Shown here piece after piece: positions 39,630-47,301 of a stretch of 64,000 nt of DNA (its first letter is position 1; each line of letters begins with the position of its first letter). Under the pieces are notes generated by a model. The model saw only the letters and a list, made by a program, of their open reading frames with translations. It made no database searches and was not told the origin of the DNA. This DNA comes from Cypionkella sp049896245. Lineage in GTDB: Bacteria > Pseudomonadota > Alphaproteobacteria > Rhodobacterales > Rhodobacteraceae. A program made the translations under genes and the position numbers. Location: NCBI RefSeq assembly GCF_049896245.1, contig NZ_JAFCTX010000005.1:62001-126000 (forward strand), read 5' to 3'.

Positions 39630-42600
39630 ATTTCGGATTTGGCCTTAGCCTCACGGCGCAACTCATGGGCAGCGGTGGGGGCGGTGGGGGCGGTGCGCCG
39701 CTGTCGGTTATGCGCGGATATCAACCCAGTATGAATATGGGGACCACGGGCGATAAGTTTGTGTCTCCGACTGGCTCGAATGCAAACGCAGGCACCATCG
39801 GCTCTCCGTATTTGACCATCGAATATGCAATGACGCAGATTACAGCGGGGCAACACATCAAGGTTCGGGCTGGAAAGTACCGCCCTGTTCCCTCAGTTTC
39901 TTTCTCGGGCAAGGGCGGCACTGTCGGCGCTAGGACTAAGGTTTCCGGCTACGGGACTGAACAGGTTATTGTCACCGCAGCAGAAGCCTTGACAGGCTGG
40001 ACGCAATGCGCCGCTGGCGATAGCACGGTTCTAGGCTCGGTGCTGGGTGTGGCTTCGTCTCCCGTTTACAAGAAAACCGTTGCTAAATCCACGATTGCCA
40101 GCAGCGATCCGCGCGCGGCATTCCCATTTGAAAATGGGGTGAAGCTAAACCCTTGCATGGCAAAGCTGCCCGCTCCGCAATTCCCGCAATACGAAAGCGT
40201 CACGGCGGATTGGCAAACTGCAACGACAACTGTCACAAGCTTAGGTTTGGTCACAGGCTTCCGCCTTGCATCTATGACAAGCCTTTACACGACAGCGCAA
40301 ATCCAAAACGCTGATGTATATTTCCACGCTTATCCAAACGTCAACTATCGCACGAAGGTCGCATCTTTTGGCGCTGGCACGGACGCTGTTGCAAACACGA
40401 TCAACCTGACTGACCAAACTCAGACCTATGAAACCAACACTTACAAGGACCGCTTTGCTCTCATCAACATTTTGCCGCAACTAAAGGCCGGGGAGTGGGG
40501 CTTTACAGACGACGACGCCACCAACTGCACGCTCTACATTTACCCGACCAGCGCCGCCAATATGACCGCGAATATCGAATATTCGGCACGCGGAAAGGTT
40601 ATTGATCGGGCTTCTGAAAGCCATTGCGAAGTTGCGGGCCTGATCATTGAGCGCGCATCATCGGCAGGTGTTGGGGCGGATGGACTTTATAACATCGCAG
40701 GCGCGGGGTCAGGTATCGGATTTGTCGTTGATAACTGCCTAGTTCGCCACGGCTATCGCGCCAATCGTAGCTATACCATGATTCATATGGGCAACGTAAG
40801 CGACGTTGTAATCCGCCAGACCACTATCCAAGACGGGTACAATCAGGGCGCTATTTTCTTGCAAGGTGGCGAGTGGAACGGCACGGGTATGGCGTCAGGA
40901 AACCGCATTGACCGATGCCTGATAGAGAGAATGGAAAGCAGCCCAATCAGAACGTGGGGCCAAACGCTTTGCGTTGTCAGTTGGACTTCCTGCCGGGATT
41001 GCGGTGTCACTGCTCACGCCAATAAAGCCTCTGTCTACGCATCATCACACAAAGTTCTGTATTGGGGCTGCGATTGGCGTAGTTGCTCCGGCTATTGGAC
41101 ATTCCAAGAGTGTTCGTCAATCGTTGCCGCGTTCTGTGATATCCCGGTCACTTATATCTCGGATAACGTCTATGCGATCAACGATCAGAACAGCGCCACC
41201 GCGGGGCAACAATCGCCAGCCACCGAGCAATCAATCAACGGCGACAGTTACTTCCTGAACTGCATCACCGCGCCATTCAGAGATACGGTATCGGCAACCA
41301 CATCTATCGCGCTCGGGATAACCGCTGAAACCGCTGTTTTGTTCACAGCCAAGAATAACATTTTCCACGGCGCTACAGGAGCGTCTAGCGTTGATCAAAG
41401 CAAGCTGAAAGCGGGCGGCTGGAAAAATAACTTCCTGTCGTCTGGTGTATCAATTGACGCCTCCGATACAGTCAACACCAACTTGTCGCTGATCTACAAT
41501 GACGTAATGAATGGTGACACATCAATCAAAGCTGGCAGTCCTACACTGTCGGCAGCAACCGCCAGCATTGCTGCGGATATCGCTGTTCTTGCAGGTTGGT
41601 TTCCCGACTTTGCAAGCCAAATGGCTTACGATATTTCAGGCGCTGCGTTTAACTCAGCAACCCCGCCAATGGGGCCATACGTCAATGCGCTCAGTCCGCT
41701 TGCAGTACCTATGATATGGATTGAACGGCCTACAATCTCTGGCACTCCAACCAGCGGCACCGCCCTAAGCCTAGTCGGTGGCTATCGCGTGGGCTACCCC
41801 TTTGCGGCACAAACGCAGCAATGGGTAAGGTCAACAACCCGCATCACAGGGATTACCAACATAAGCGGCCAGACTGGAACTTCTTACACGCCAGATGCGG
41901 CTAACGCTGATGTTGGCTATTACATCGGGTGCGACGTGACTTCAGGTGGGGTGACAACGCGGGTGTGGAGTTCCCTTCAAGTTGTTGCTGCGGTCGCGTT
42001 TGCAGCGCGCGGGGCTTACTTTGACAGCGCCGACAACCTTAGAAATGGATCGTCTGCTGTCACGTGTGGCTCTAACGGTCTTATGTCGTTCTGGATAAAA
42101 TCTGACGATACCGCGTGGAACGCCAGTGCCCGGACTATTTTCAGCAGTATAGTTGGCAGCACTATTGTTTGCAGTTTGTCCACGACTACTACGGGGCGCT
42201 TAACATTCCGACTTAACAACGATACAGCAACTGACACGGCGACGTTCTTCTCTGCGACCGGAAGCGTTCAGTTTGCAATCGCGACTTGGTATCATATCAT
42301 GATCGCGTGGACTGCATCGGGGGCGACAATCTACGTCAACGGCGCATCTGTAGCCACAATGACATTTGCGTCTGTTGATATGAGCGGTGCCAATATCACC
42401 TCCATCGCGTTCGGATCAAACACCATCGGCACTTCGATCTGGAAAGGCGATCTAGCGCACTTCTGGTTCTCGACAACTCAAACACTTGATATCACCAACT
42501 CCACCAATCGGGCAAAATTCGTGTCTGCGGGGGTTCCTGTTAATCAGGGCGGCAATGGCGCAATCCCCACGGGAACAGTGCCAGAGTTCTATTTGGACGG

Positions 42601-42691
42601 GGCCGGGGCTGCTTGGTCCAACCAAGGCACGGGCGGCGCGCTGACCGTTACGGGCGCGCTGACCGCTTCCAGCACAACGCCAAGCTATTAA
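39626..42691 (+). CDS. Tail spike / fibre protein with beta-helix and LamG-like domain
   Basis: A 1021-residue secreted-type virion protein. After a short hydrophobic, glycine-rich start (GSGGGGGGGAPLS) come DKFVSPTGSNANAGTIGSPY and LTIEYAMTQITAGQHIKVRA, the entry motif of a right-handed beta-helix that extends to about residue 640 (many short turns such as NCLVRHGYRANRSYTMIHMG). Residues about 690-790 resemble an Ig-like module (SGQTGTSYTPDAANADVGYY), and residues about 795-960 a concanavalin/LamG fold (LMSFWIKSDDTAWNASARTI; TWYHIMIAWTASGATIYVNG). Such spikes bind and often cleave surface polysaccharide. It overlaps the spanin stop by four bases. Confidence 0.85.
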   Translation: MNFGFGLSLTAQLMGSGGGGGGGAPLSVMRGYQPSMNMGTTGDKFVSPTGSNANAGTIGSPYLTIEYAMTQITAGQHIKVRAGKYRPVPSVSFSGKGGTVGARTKVSGYGTEQVIVTAAEALTGWTQCAAGDSTVLGSVLGVASSPVYKKTVAKSTIASSDPRAAFPFENGVKLNPCMAKLPAPQFPQYESVTADWQTATTTVTSLGLVTGFRLASMTSLYTTAQIQNADVYFHAYPNVNYRTKVASFGAGTDAVANTINLTDQTQTYETNTYKDRFALINILPQLKAGEWGFTDDDATNCTLYIYPTSAANMTANIEYSARGKVIDRASESHCEVAGLIIERASSAGVGADGLYNIAGAGSGIGFVVDNCLVRHGYRANRSYTMIHMGNVSDVVIRQTTIQDGYNQGAIFLQGGEWNGTGMASGNRIDRCLIERMESSPIRTWGQTLCVVSWTSCRDCGVTAHANKASVYASSHKVLYWGCDWRSCSGYWTFQECSSIVAAFCDIPVTYISDNVYAINDQNSATAGQQSPATEQSINGDSYFLNCITAPFRDTVSATTSIALGITAETAVLFTAKNNIFHGATGASSVDQSKLKAGGWKNNFLSSGVSIDASDTVNTNLSLIYNDVMNGDTSIKAGSPTLSAATASIAADIAVLAGWFPDFASQMAYDISGAAFNSATPPMGPYVNALSPLAVPMIWIERPTISGTPTSGTALSLVGGYRVGYPFAAQTQQWVRSTTRITGITNISGQTGTSYTPDAANADVGYYIGCDVTSGGVTTRVWSSLQVVAAVAFAARGAYFDSADNLRNGSSAVTCGSNGLMSFWIKSDDTAWNASARTIFSSIVGSTIVCSLSTTTTGRLTFRLNNDTATDTATFFSATGSVQFAIATWYHIMIAWTASGATIYVNGASVATMTFASVDMSGANITSIAFGSNTIGTSIWKGDLAHFWFSTTQTLDITNSTNRAKFVSAGVPVNQGGNGAIPTGTVPEFYLDGAGAAWSNQGTGGALTVTGALTASSTTPSY

Positions 42692-43254
42692 TGGTTGCGC
42701 TTGCGCCGACGTATTAGAGCTAGCGCCGCAATGGACAGTGGCACCATTGCGGCGGACCCCGGTAAGGGCACGGCAGCAATGGTGTAGCGCCCAATCTTGT
42801 AACCCTCTGGCAAGCCAACGCTTCCAGATCCGTGACACCAATCACCCCACAATACGGGAACCCACGTATGCGCGGGAAGATCAGCAGGCCCCTCCGAATA
42901 CAAAATGCTCAAGGAGTCGCTCAGAGAAATTGCTTTCAGTCCCTTATCGGTACATTGCGGCTGTCCGATAAAAGCTTCTGTTTGTATGATATCAACGCCG
43001 TCCACAATCTTGAACTCGGTTGGTTCCCATGTCTCATAGATGTTGCCATTAAGTATCATGGAAATCAGCGATACGGAATAGGTAGCGGCCAGTGTGGGGG
43101 AATACCAGTGTAGATTGAATGTGCTAAATTTGGCCCTGCCTACTTCATTGGCATCAGCTTCTAGGGTGTCATAGAATTTCAGTTCATAAGTCGCCGCCCC
43201 CGCGCTCCCCGCCAACCCAACCGCCGCCAACATCGCCAAGAAAAACCTGTGCAT
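42688..43254 (-). CDS. VPLPA-CTERM sorting domain protein carried by the element
   Basis: A 188-residue exported protein. The signal peptide is MHRFFLAMLAAVGLAGSAGA; the middle is beta-rich (YELKFYDTLEADANEV, FSTFNLHWYSPTLAATYSVS) with two cysteine pairs. The C-terminus is a sorting signal: the VPLP motif, a transmembrane helix (GSAAMVPLSIAALALI) and the basic tail RRRKRNH. VPLPA-CTERM proteins are processed by exosortase in Rhodobacterales. It runs opposite to the spike gene and overlaps its end by four bases. ATG was preferred over an adjacent GTG. Confidence 0.88.
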   Translation of the reverse strand: MHRFFLAMLAAVGLAGSAGAATYELKFYDTLEADANEVGRAKFSTFNLHWYSPTLAATYSVSLISMILNGNIYETWEPTEFKIVDGVDIIQTEAFIGQPQCTDKGLKAISLSDSLSILYSEGPADLPAHTWVPVLWGDWCHGSGSVGLPEGYKIGRYTIAAVPLPGSAAMVPLSIAALALIRRRKRNH

Positions 43255-43343
43255 CACTCACCCCCAATATACGCGCAAAATCTGAGCGTGGGCGCGGTGC
43301 GGAATTGAGTCAACGATTCTTGCGGCGGTGGTGCGTGCATCGG

Positions 43344-43374
43344 CTAACACGTGCCGCGCGTCATGTTAGTTTTT
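43344..43374 (+). terminator. Terminator-like hairpin
   Basis: CTAACA pairs with TGTTAG across a 14-base GC-rich loop and is followed directly by TTTTT on the plus strand. No plus-strand gene ends nearby except the spike gene 650 bp upstream, so it may end a read-through transcript. Confidence 0.45.
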
Positions 43375-43420
43375 CGCGGTTTTGTTGACATGAGGGCGCG
43401 GCTTATGTCAGAAACCCCGC

Positions 43421-43627
43421 GTGTGGACACATCGCGCAACCATAATCGGCGGCAGATCATCGCCGGGTGACCGGGAAGTGCTGCGGGACGGCAAGCCCGT
43501 TGGTCGGGTGTATTTCGGCGAAAACTACATCCCCCCGATGCAATGGCGCTGGTTTGCCGGATCGCAGCACGGCTCGGCTGAAACGATGGCTGACGCGCTG
43601 GAATGCGTGAGGCAGTCGGCAGGTTAG
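43421..43627 (+). CDS. Small hypothetical protein, possibly a fragment
   Basis: A 68-residue reading frame starting GTG: MWTHRATIIGGRSSPGDREV, LRDGKPVGRVYFGENYIPPM, QWRWFAGSQHGSAETMADAL. The pattern 'W.HrAtIIGG...P.D..V...G.p.GRv' is familiar from short hypothetical proteins of this lineage, so it is probably coding, but it lacks a ribosome-binding site and may be a remnant. No function is known. Confidence 0.45.
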   Translation: MWTHRATIIGGRSSPGDREVLRDGKPVGRVYFGENYIPPMQWRWFAGSQHGSAETMADALECVRQSAG

Positions 43628-43736
43628 GGGGATTCCCACGCGCGGCTATATGGGCTATGGTGGGCGGGCGGCGAATTCAACGCAACCCCCGGCACGGCGG
43701 GCAATCCGTGCACCTCATAACCCGGCTGCGGATGAA

Positions 43737-44012
43737 ATCACCACATCCCCGCAAAGCTGACAGGATGGTGTGACGGCGGGAAAGACCGCGCCGCTTTCTG
43801 GCGGTGCATCTTCTGGAGTGGGATTTTCCCGCTTGGTCTTAAGGGCTGGAGTTTTTCGGCTGAGATGCACCACTAGAGCGCGGCGCGACGATGGGAGCGG
43901 CTAAGACGCCTTGCGGGTTCGATTCCTGACCCGCCACGCTCTACCTGTCCGCCAATACTGCCCCGCCTCATGGTAAGCCCAGAGGCCCCAGCCGATCCTA
44001 CGGGGTCGGCTG
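43737..44012 (+). ncRNA. Candidate structured non-coding RNA with a tRNA-like segment
   Basis: A chain of helices in the plus-strand sense. CACATCC and GGATGGTG pair imperfectly (43737-43776). GAAAG/CTTTC lies next. GGTGCATC (43803-43810) pairs perfectly with GATGCACC (43864-43871). At 43875-43945 AGAGCGC and ACGCTCT form an acceptor-like stem enclosing GGTTCGATTCC, a tRNA T-loop-like motif. CAGCCGATCC and GGGTCGGCTG close a UACG tetraloop (43989-44012) before ACTTCTTT, resembling a terminator. No anticodon arm is evident. A coherent RNA is an inference. Confidence 0.35.
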
Positions 44013-44074
44013 ACTTCTTTGCGCAATCTGCAAACAACCCGGCCCGCGCTGTAACAGGCGGGGGCTTTCGCGTT

Positions 44075-45268
44075 TCAGCCCCGGCGTAACTGCACAACTT
44101 GCGCTGTCTGCCCCGTGACGTGATCGGCCCATTTCTGCATGACGATCATGCGGCGGTCCAGTAGGTCCGACCGGGCATAGCTGCGCTCCACCTTGCCGCC
44201 GACCTTATGCGCAAGAACCGTTTCCGCCACATCGAAGGTGCAGACCTCGGTATCCTGCGCCCAAGTGCGAAAGCTGGTGCGGAACCCGTGCGGGCGTCCA
44301 ACTTCCCCCGTGGCGTTCAACGCCTTCAGCAACGCGGTTTCCGATATGCACTGGCCCCGGCGATAGCTTGGGAGTACGAAATCATCCATCGCATAGGCTG
44401 ATCGCTCTTGCACCACCGACAATGCAGCGGGCGGCAGCGGGTAGCGGAACGGCTCGCCCGACTTCATCCTATCCCCCGGCACCGTCCACACATCGCCGTC
44501 AATCTCGCTGAACCGCATCCCCCGCAGGCTATCAGTGCGGGCGCATGTCAGGATCGTAAGCCGCAACGCCGCGTGTGAAACCGTTTGCGCAGACAGTGCG
44601 GTGAACAGCGCAGGGATATCCTGCCACGGCGTCGAGGCGATGCCCACGGGCGCGCGGACAAACACCCCCAGCATATGCCTAGCCTGTTCCAGCGTGAACG
44701 GGTCGCAGTCATAGCCCATCAGCCTGCCTTGGCGGAATATAATGCCAAGCCGCTGAATGGCCTTTTCTGCCGTGGCGTTCTTGGCTTTCCAGATCGGCTT
44801 AAGCGTGTCGCGGATATCGGCGGCGATGATGGTTGAGATATTGCGCTTGCCGATCTTGGGCAGCACGTGGATATCCAGCGGACTGCGCCAGCGCCCGCGT
44901 GTGCCTTCGCCGCGCAAGCCAGCTTTGATCGCATCAAACACCGTGTCAGTGACTTCGGCTAGCGTCGGGTCTTTGCGGTTTGCTTCGGCCTTCTCAATCT
45001 CAATCTGCCGCTTGCGTTCGGTGATCGGGTCCAACCCCGCAGCCAGCACCACAGCCCACTTGTCACGGGCCTTGCGCGCTTCGGCTAGGGTTGTGTCAGG
45101 GTATGCGCCCAAGCCCATTTCTCGGCGCTGTCCGGCGATGCTATAGCGGTAGGCCCACTTCCCGCCCGTCTCTGTCCGATCAAGCAACAGCCCGCCGCCG
45201 TCGAGTAGCTTACCCGGCGCGGCGTTCTTGATCTGAATAGCGGTCAGGCGGGAAGTGGCGCGGGTCAT
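44075..45268 (-). CDS. Tyrosine-type integrase (DUF4102 / P4-like)
   Basis: Site-specific recombinase of 397 residues. An N-terminal arm-binding domain (KLLDGGGLLLDRTETGGKWA, YRYSIAGQRREMGLGAYPDT) precedes a core-binding domain and the catalytic domain. Catalytic residues visible are R in TCARTDSLRGMRFSEI, H and R in GRPHGFRTSFRTWAQD, H in VAETVLAHKVGGKVERSYA and the nucleophile Y in ERSYARSD. The ATG overlaps the stop of the gene upstream (ATGA), favouring it over a longer frame. It should recombine the 24-bp core in tRNA-Leu. Confidence 0.93.
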   Translation of the reverse strand: MTRATSRLTAIQIKNAAPGKLLDGGGLLLDRTETGGKWAYRYSIAGQRREMGLGAYPDTTLAEARKARDKWAVVLAAGLDPITERKRQIEIEKAEANRKDPTLAEVTDTVFDAIKAGLRGEGTRGRWRSPLDIHVLPKIGKRNISTIIAADIRDTLKPIWKAKNATAEKAIQRLGIIFRQGRLMGYDCDPFTLEQARHMLGVFVRAPVGIASTPWQDIPALFTALSAQTVSHAALRLTILTCARTDSLRGMRFSEIDGDVWTVPGDRMKSGEPFRYPLPPAALSVVQERSAYAMDDFVLPSYRRGQCISETALLKALNATGEVGRPHGFRTSFRTWAQDTEVCTFDVAETVLAHKVGGKVERSYARSDLLDRRMIVMQKWADHVTGQTAQVVQLRRG

Positions 45269-45690
45269 GCTTTGGGCGAGGCCGGGAGTGGCATCCAGTG
45301 GGTATATGCGCAATCTTCGCCACGGTGACGCCAAAAATCTCCATCCGCCAAGCACATTTCCACGCCGCCATTTCCCAAGTAGCGGTTCCAAACCAATACC
45401 CGTAATCTCTCACCTGCATGATAGTTTGGTGCCGTCTCTATCGGTTGCCAACAGCTTTTCTCTGGCGCGCCCCGCATCGGCGCGGCGCGGTCATAAACAT
45501 CTAGGATCATCTTTGCGCCCTTCTTCCCAATATTGGGCGTGCGCTCAAGGCCAGCTCCACCTTTCGTGCCAACGGCCTTGACTAAATCCTTAACCGTGAT
45601 GATCCCATCATTGGCCAGCACATTGCTGTATCGCACAGGAAGCCCAACTACTTCGAAGTTGTCCAAGCGCGTATCAATGCTAAATGTCAT
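45265..45690 (-). CDS. HhH (RNA polymerase alpha-CTD-like) and DUF551 fusion protein
   Basis: A 141-residue protein with two parts. Residues about 10-65 read LPVRYSNVLANDGIITVKDL then GLERTPNIGKKGAKMILD, a helix-hairpin-helix resembling the C-terminal domain of RNA polymerase alpha. Residues about 78-140 carry WQPIETAPNYHAGERLRVLV, EMCLADGDFWRHRGEDCAYT and THWMPLPASP, the DUF551 pattern common in phages. It is translationally coupled to the integrase and starts just inside the right-hand 18-bp repeat. A role in integrase control is possible but unproved. Confidence 0.78.
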   Translation of the reverse strand: MTFSIDTRLDNFEVVGLPVRYSNVLANDGIITVKDLVKAVGTKGGAGLERTPNIGKKGAKMILDVYDRAAPMRGAPEKSCWQPIETAPNYHAGERLRVLVWNRYLGNGGVEMCLADGDFWRHRGEDCAYTHWMPLPASPKA

Positions 45691-45695
45691 TCTCA

Positions 45696-45713
45696 GCCCA
45701 TGAATTAGCCCCC
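45696..45713 (+). repeat. 18-bp subterminal direct repeat, right copy
   Basis: GCCCATGAATTAGCCCCC is identical to the left copy and in the same orientation, 122 bp inside the attR core. It lies five bases upstream of the HhH-DUF551 start codon, so occupancy could also affect expression of that gene and the integrase. Confidence 0.75.
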
Positions 45714-45835
45714 CATTTGATCGCCGATTCAGTGCGTTGCAGATCGTGGCGAAGCGGCAGTTGGGGGCGTTAACTGCCTTAATTCTTAGGCTTATTTCGT
45801 GCCTATGCAAGTGCCAGCGTGGATTGATTCGTGCG

Positions 45836-45859
45836 TTTCATCCGCACCAATCCGGCAAG
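45836..45859 (+). other. attR: right attachment-site core repeat
   Basis: Perfect 24-base copy of the attL core without the rest of the tRNA. Beyond it the chromosome continues with a small GAGCC/GGCTC hairpin, which would be the original downstream flank of tRNA-Leu. Confidence 0.93.
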
Positions 45860-46073
45860 GTGGTTTGAGCCTGAGGCTCACCAGTTGCAGCAAAGAAATG
45901 CTATAGATTTTTGCTAAAATACACGTCTTAACCTAGAGATATGGCCTGAACGTCAGGCTGAATCTTTGAAGTGGATGCGCTGCGCAAGCCAAGGCTGATA
46001 ATGCCAGATTTATTGCCATTCCTTCTCGCCCGACTTGGCCTCACACAAGCCGCAGCTGTGCGACAGCTTCGGG

Positions 46074-47088
46074 ATGCCCATCGCAACATCGGCCAATGAC
46101 TCGCTGACGGGCACCGCTTGGGCCGACACCCCCTCTCGGGCCTTGCCGGTAGCGATACGATCCACGGCAATGATGGCAATGACACGCTGAACAGCGCGGC
46201 AGCGACGGGCGATCTGCGGCTGAATTCTGGCGCGGGCGTTGATTTGATCACCTCTGGGCCGGGCAATGGCACAATCTACTTTAGCAGCGTCAATGACGTT
46301 GTTTGGTCAGGCTTGGGCAACGACATGCTTTATGGCGATTCGGGCGATGATTCCTTGGCGTGTGAATCCAATGACGATCAGTTTCATGGCGGCACGGGCA
46401 ACGATACGGTGTTCAATGGCGCGGGCAATGACACCTTAACTGGCGGCAGCGGCAACGATAGCTTTGCCTTTGACACCAGCGGCGGCCACGATCTTGTCAG
46501 CGATTTCGATATGTCGTTGGGCGGCGGTCACACCACAGATCAACTCGATGTGTCTGAATTGCACAACGCCGACGGCAGCACGCTCCGGCCCTGGGACATC
46601 CCCGTTAGCGACGATGGCCACAGCCAAGCGCTGCAAAGCTTTCCGGGCGGCAAAAGTGTGGCGCTGGGTGGCGTCAGCCCGACTCAGATGCCGCAACACG
46701 GCATGCGATGGCGGTGCTGTGTTTTGCTGCGGGCACCCGGATTATGACGCAACAGGGCGCACGGCTTGTTGAAGATATAGCTGTCGGCGATCTGGTGACG
46801 ACCGCCTTTGGCCGCGCCGCTGCCAAGTGTTCTGGCATAGCCAACGGCTGGTTAAGGTTCTGGCTTCCCAATCGCGCGATCAGCCGATCCGACCGTCCGC
46901 TGGCGGCTTCGGCAATCACCACGATCTGCTGTTTGTCGCCGCAGCATGGGGTCTATCTGCCACTCTCCGGGGCTGCCGCGGGGTGCTTCCCGCGCCCAAA
47001 ACCTGAGCATTGGGCGTTATTGACACGCCCGCAGATCGGTTTTGGGAATCAGTTAGCGCTAAGCCTATCGACTGAAGCCTTGCCTTAA
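46074..47088 (+). pseudogene. Decayed RTX-repeat protein with C-terminal Hint domain
   Basis: Beginning MPIATSANDSLTGTAWADTP, the frame is lost at a CCCCC run (46128-46132); one more C would restore ADTPLSGLAGSDTIHGNDGN. The next frame carries about eight calcium-binding nonapeptides (GNDTLTGGSGNDSFAF and similar) and a DLVSDFD segment. A second shift brings a Hint/intein-like start, CFAAGTRIMTQQGARLVEDI then AVGDLVTT, and further shifts scatter the rest (SPQHGVYLPL). At least three frame breaks show it is not functional. It lies next to attR. RTX/Hint proteins are secreted by type I systems; no exporter gene is present here. Confidence 0.8.
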
Positions 47089-47301
47089 CCCGGCCGGCTT
47101 CACCGCCTTGCAGCCGATCCGACTGCCACATGGTTTATCAACTGCCGTTCTAAGCGGCAAACAGGGCGCAAAATGCCCGATTGAACCAGTTTGACCATGC
47201 AAGCCTGCCCGTATGTAATCGGGAATTGCCATCCGATAGGCCATTGCCTTAAGCGTATATGACAAACGCAGGAAAACTGCCGGACACATGGGGAGATTGG
47301 C

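Larger units (their letters stand above)
43258..44074. other. Largely non-coding 0.8-kb stretch of the element
   Basis: Only one weak small gene can be proposed here. The rest holds a terminator-like hairpin and a series of strong inverted repeats listed separately. No promoter of good quality was identified on either strand, although a TTGACA occurs at 43384. Confidence 0.6.
29183..45859 (+). mobile_element. Integrated phage-related element in tRNA-Leu(GAG), about 16.7 kb
   Basis: Bounded by perfect 24-bp repeats, with a tyrosine integrase at the right end and an excisionase-like HTH gene at the left end, which become neighbours when circularised. It contains a leftward run of small early genes and a rightward run with small regulators, small and large terminase, P22-like portal, spanins and a tail spike. 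No capsid, scaffold, maturation protease, tail-machine, replication or endolysin gene can be found. It is either a deleted podovirus-like prophage or a satellite-type element that borrows capsids. Both att sites and the integrase look intact, so excision is possible in principle. Confidence 0.93.

Noticed and set aside
43875..43945. Functional phage tRNA
   Set aside because: The acceptor-like and T-loop-like parts are present, but there is no anticodon arm of normal form and the 3' end reads ACCT, so it is not called a tRNA.
46060..47100. Insertion sequence causing the RTX/Hint disruption
   Set aside because: No transposase or inverted terminal repeats were seen; the breaks are small frame shifts.
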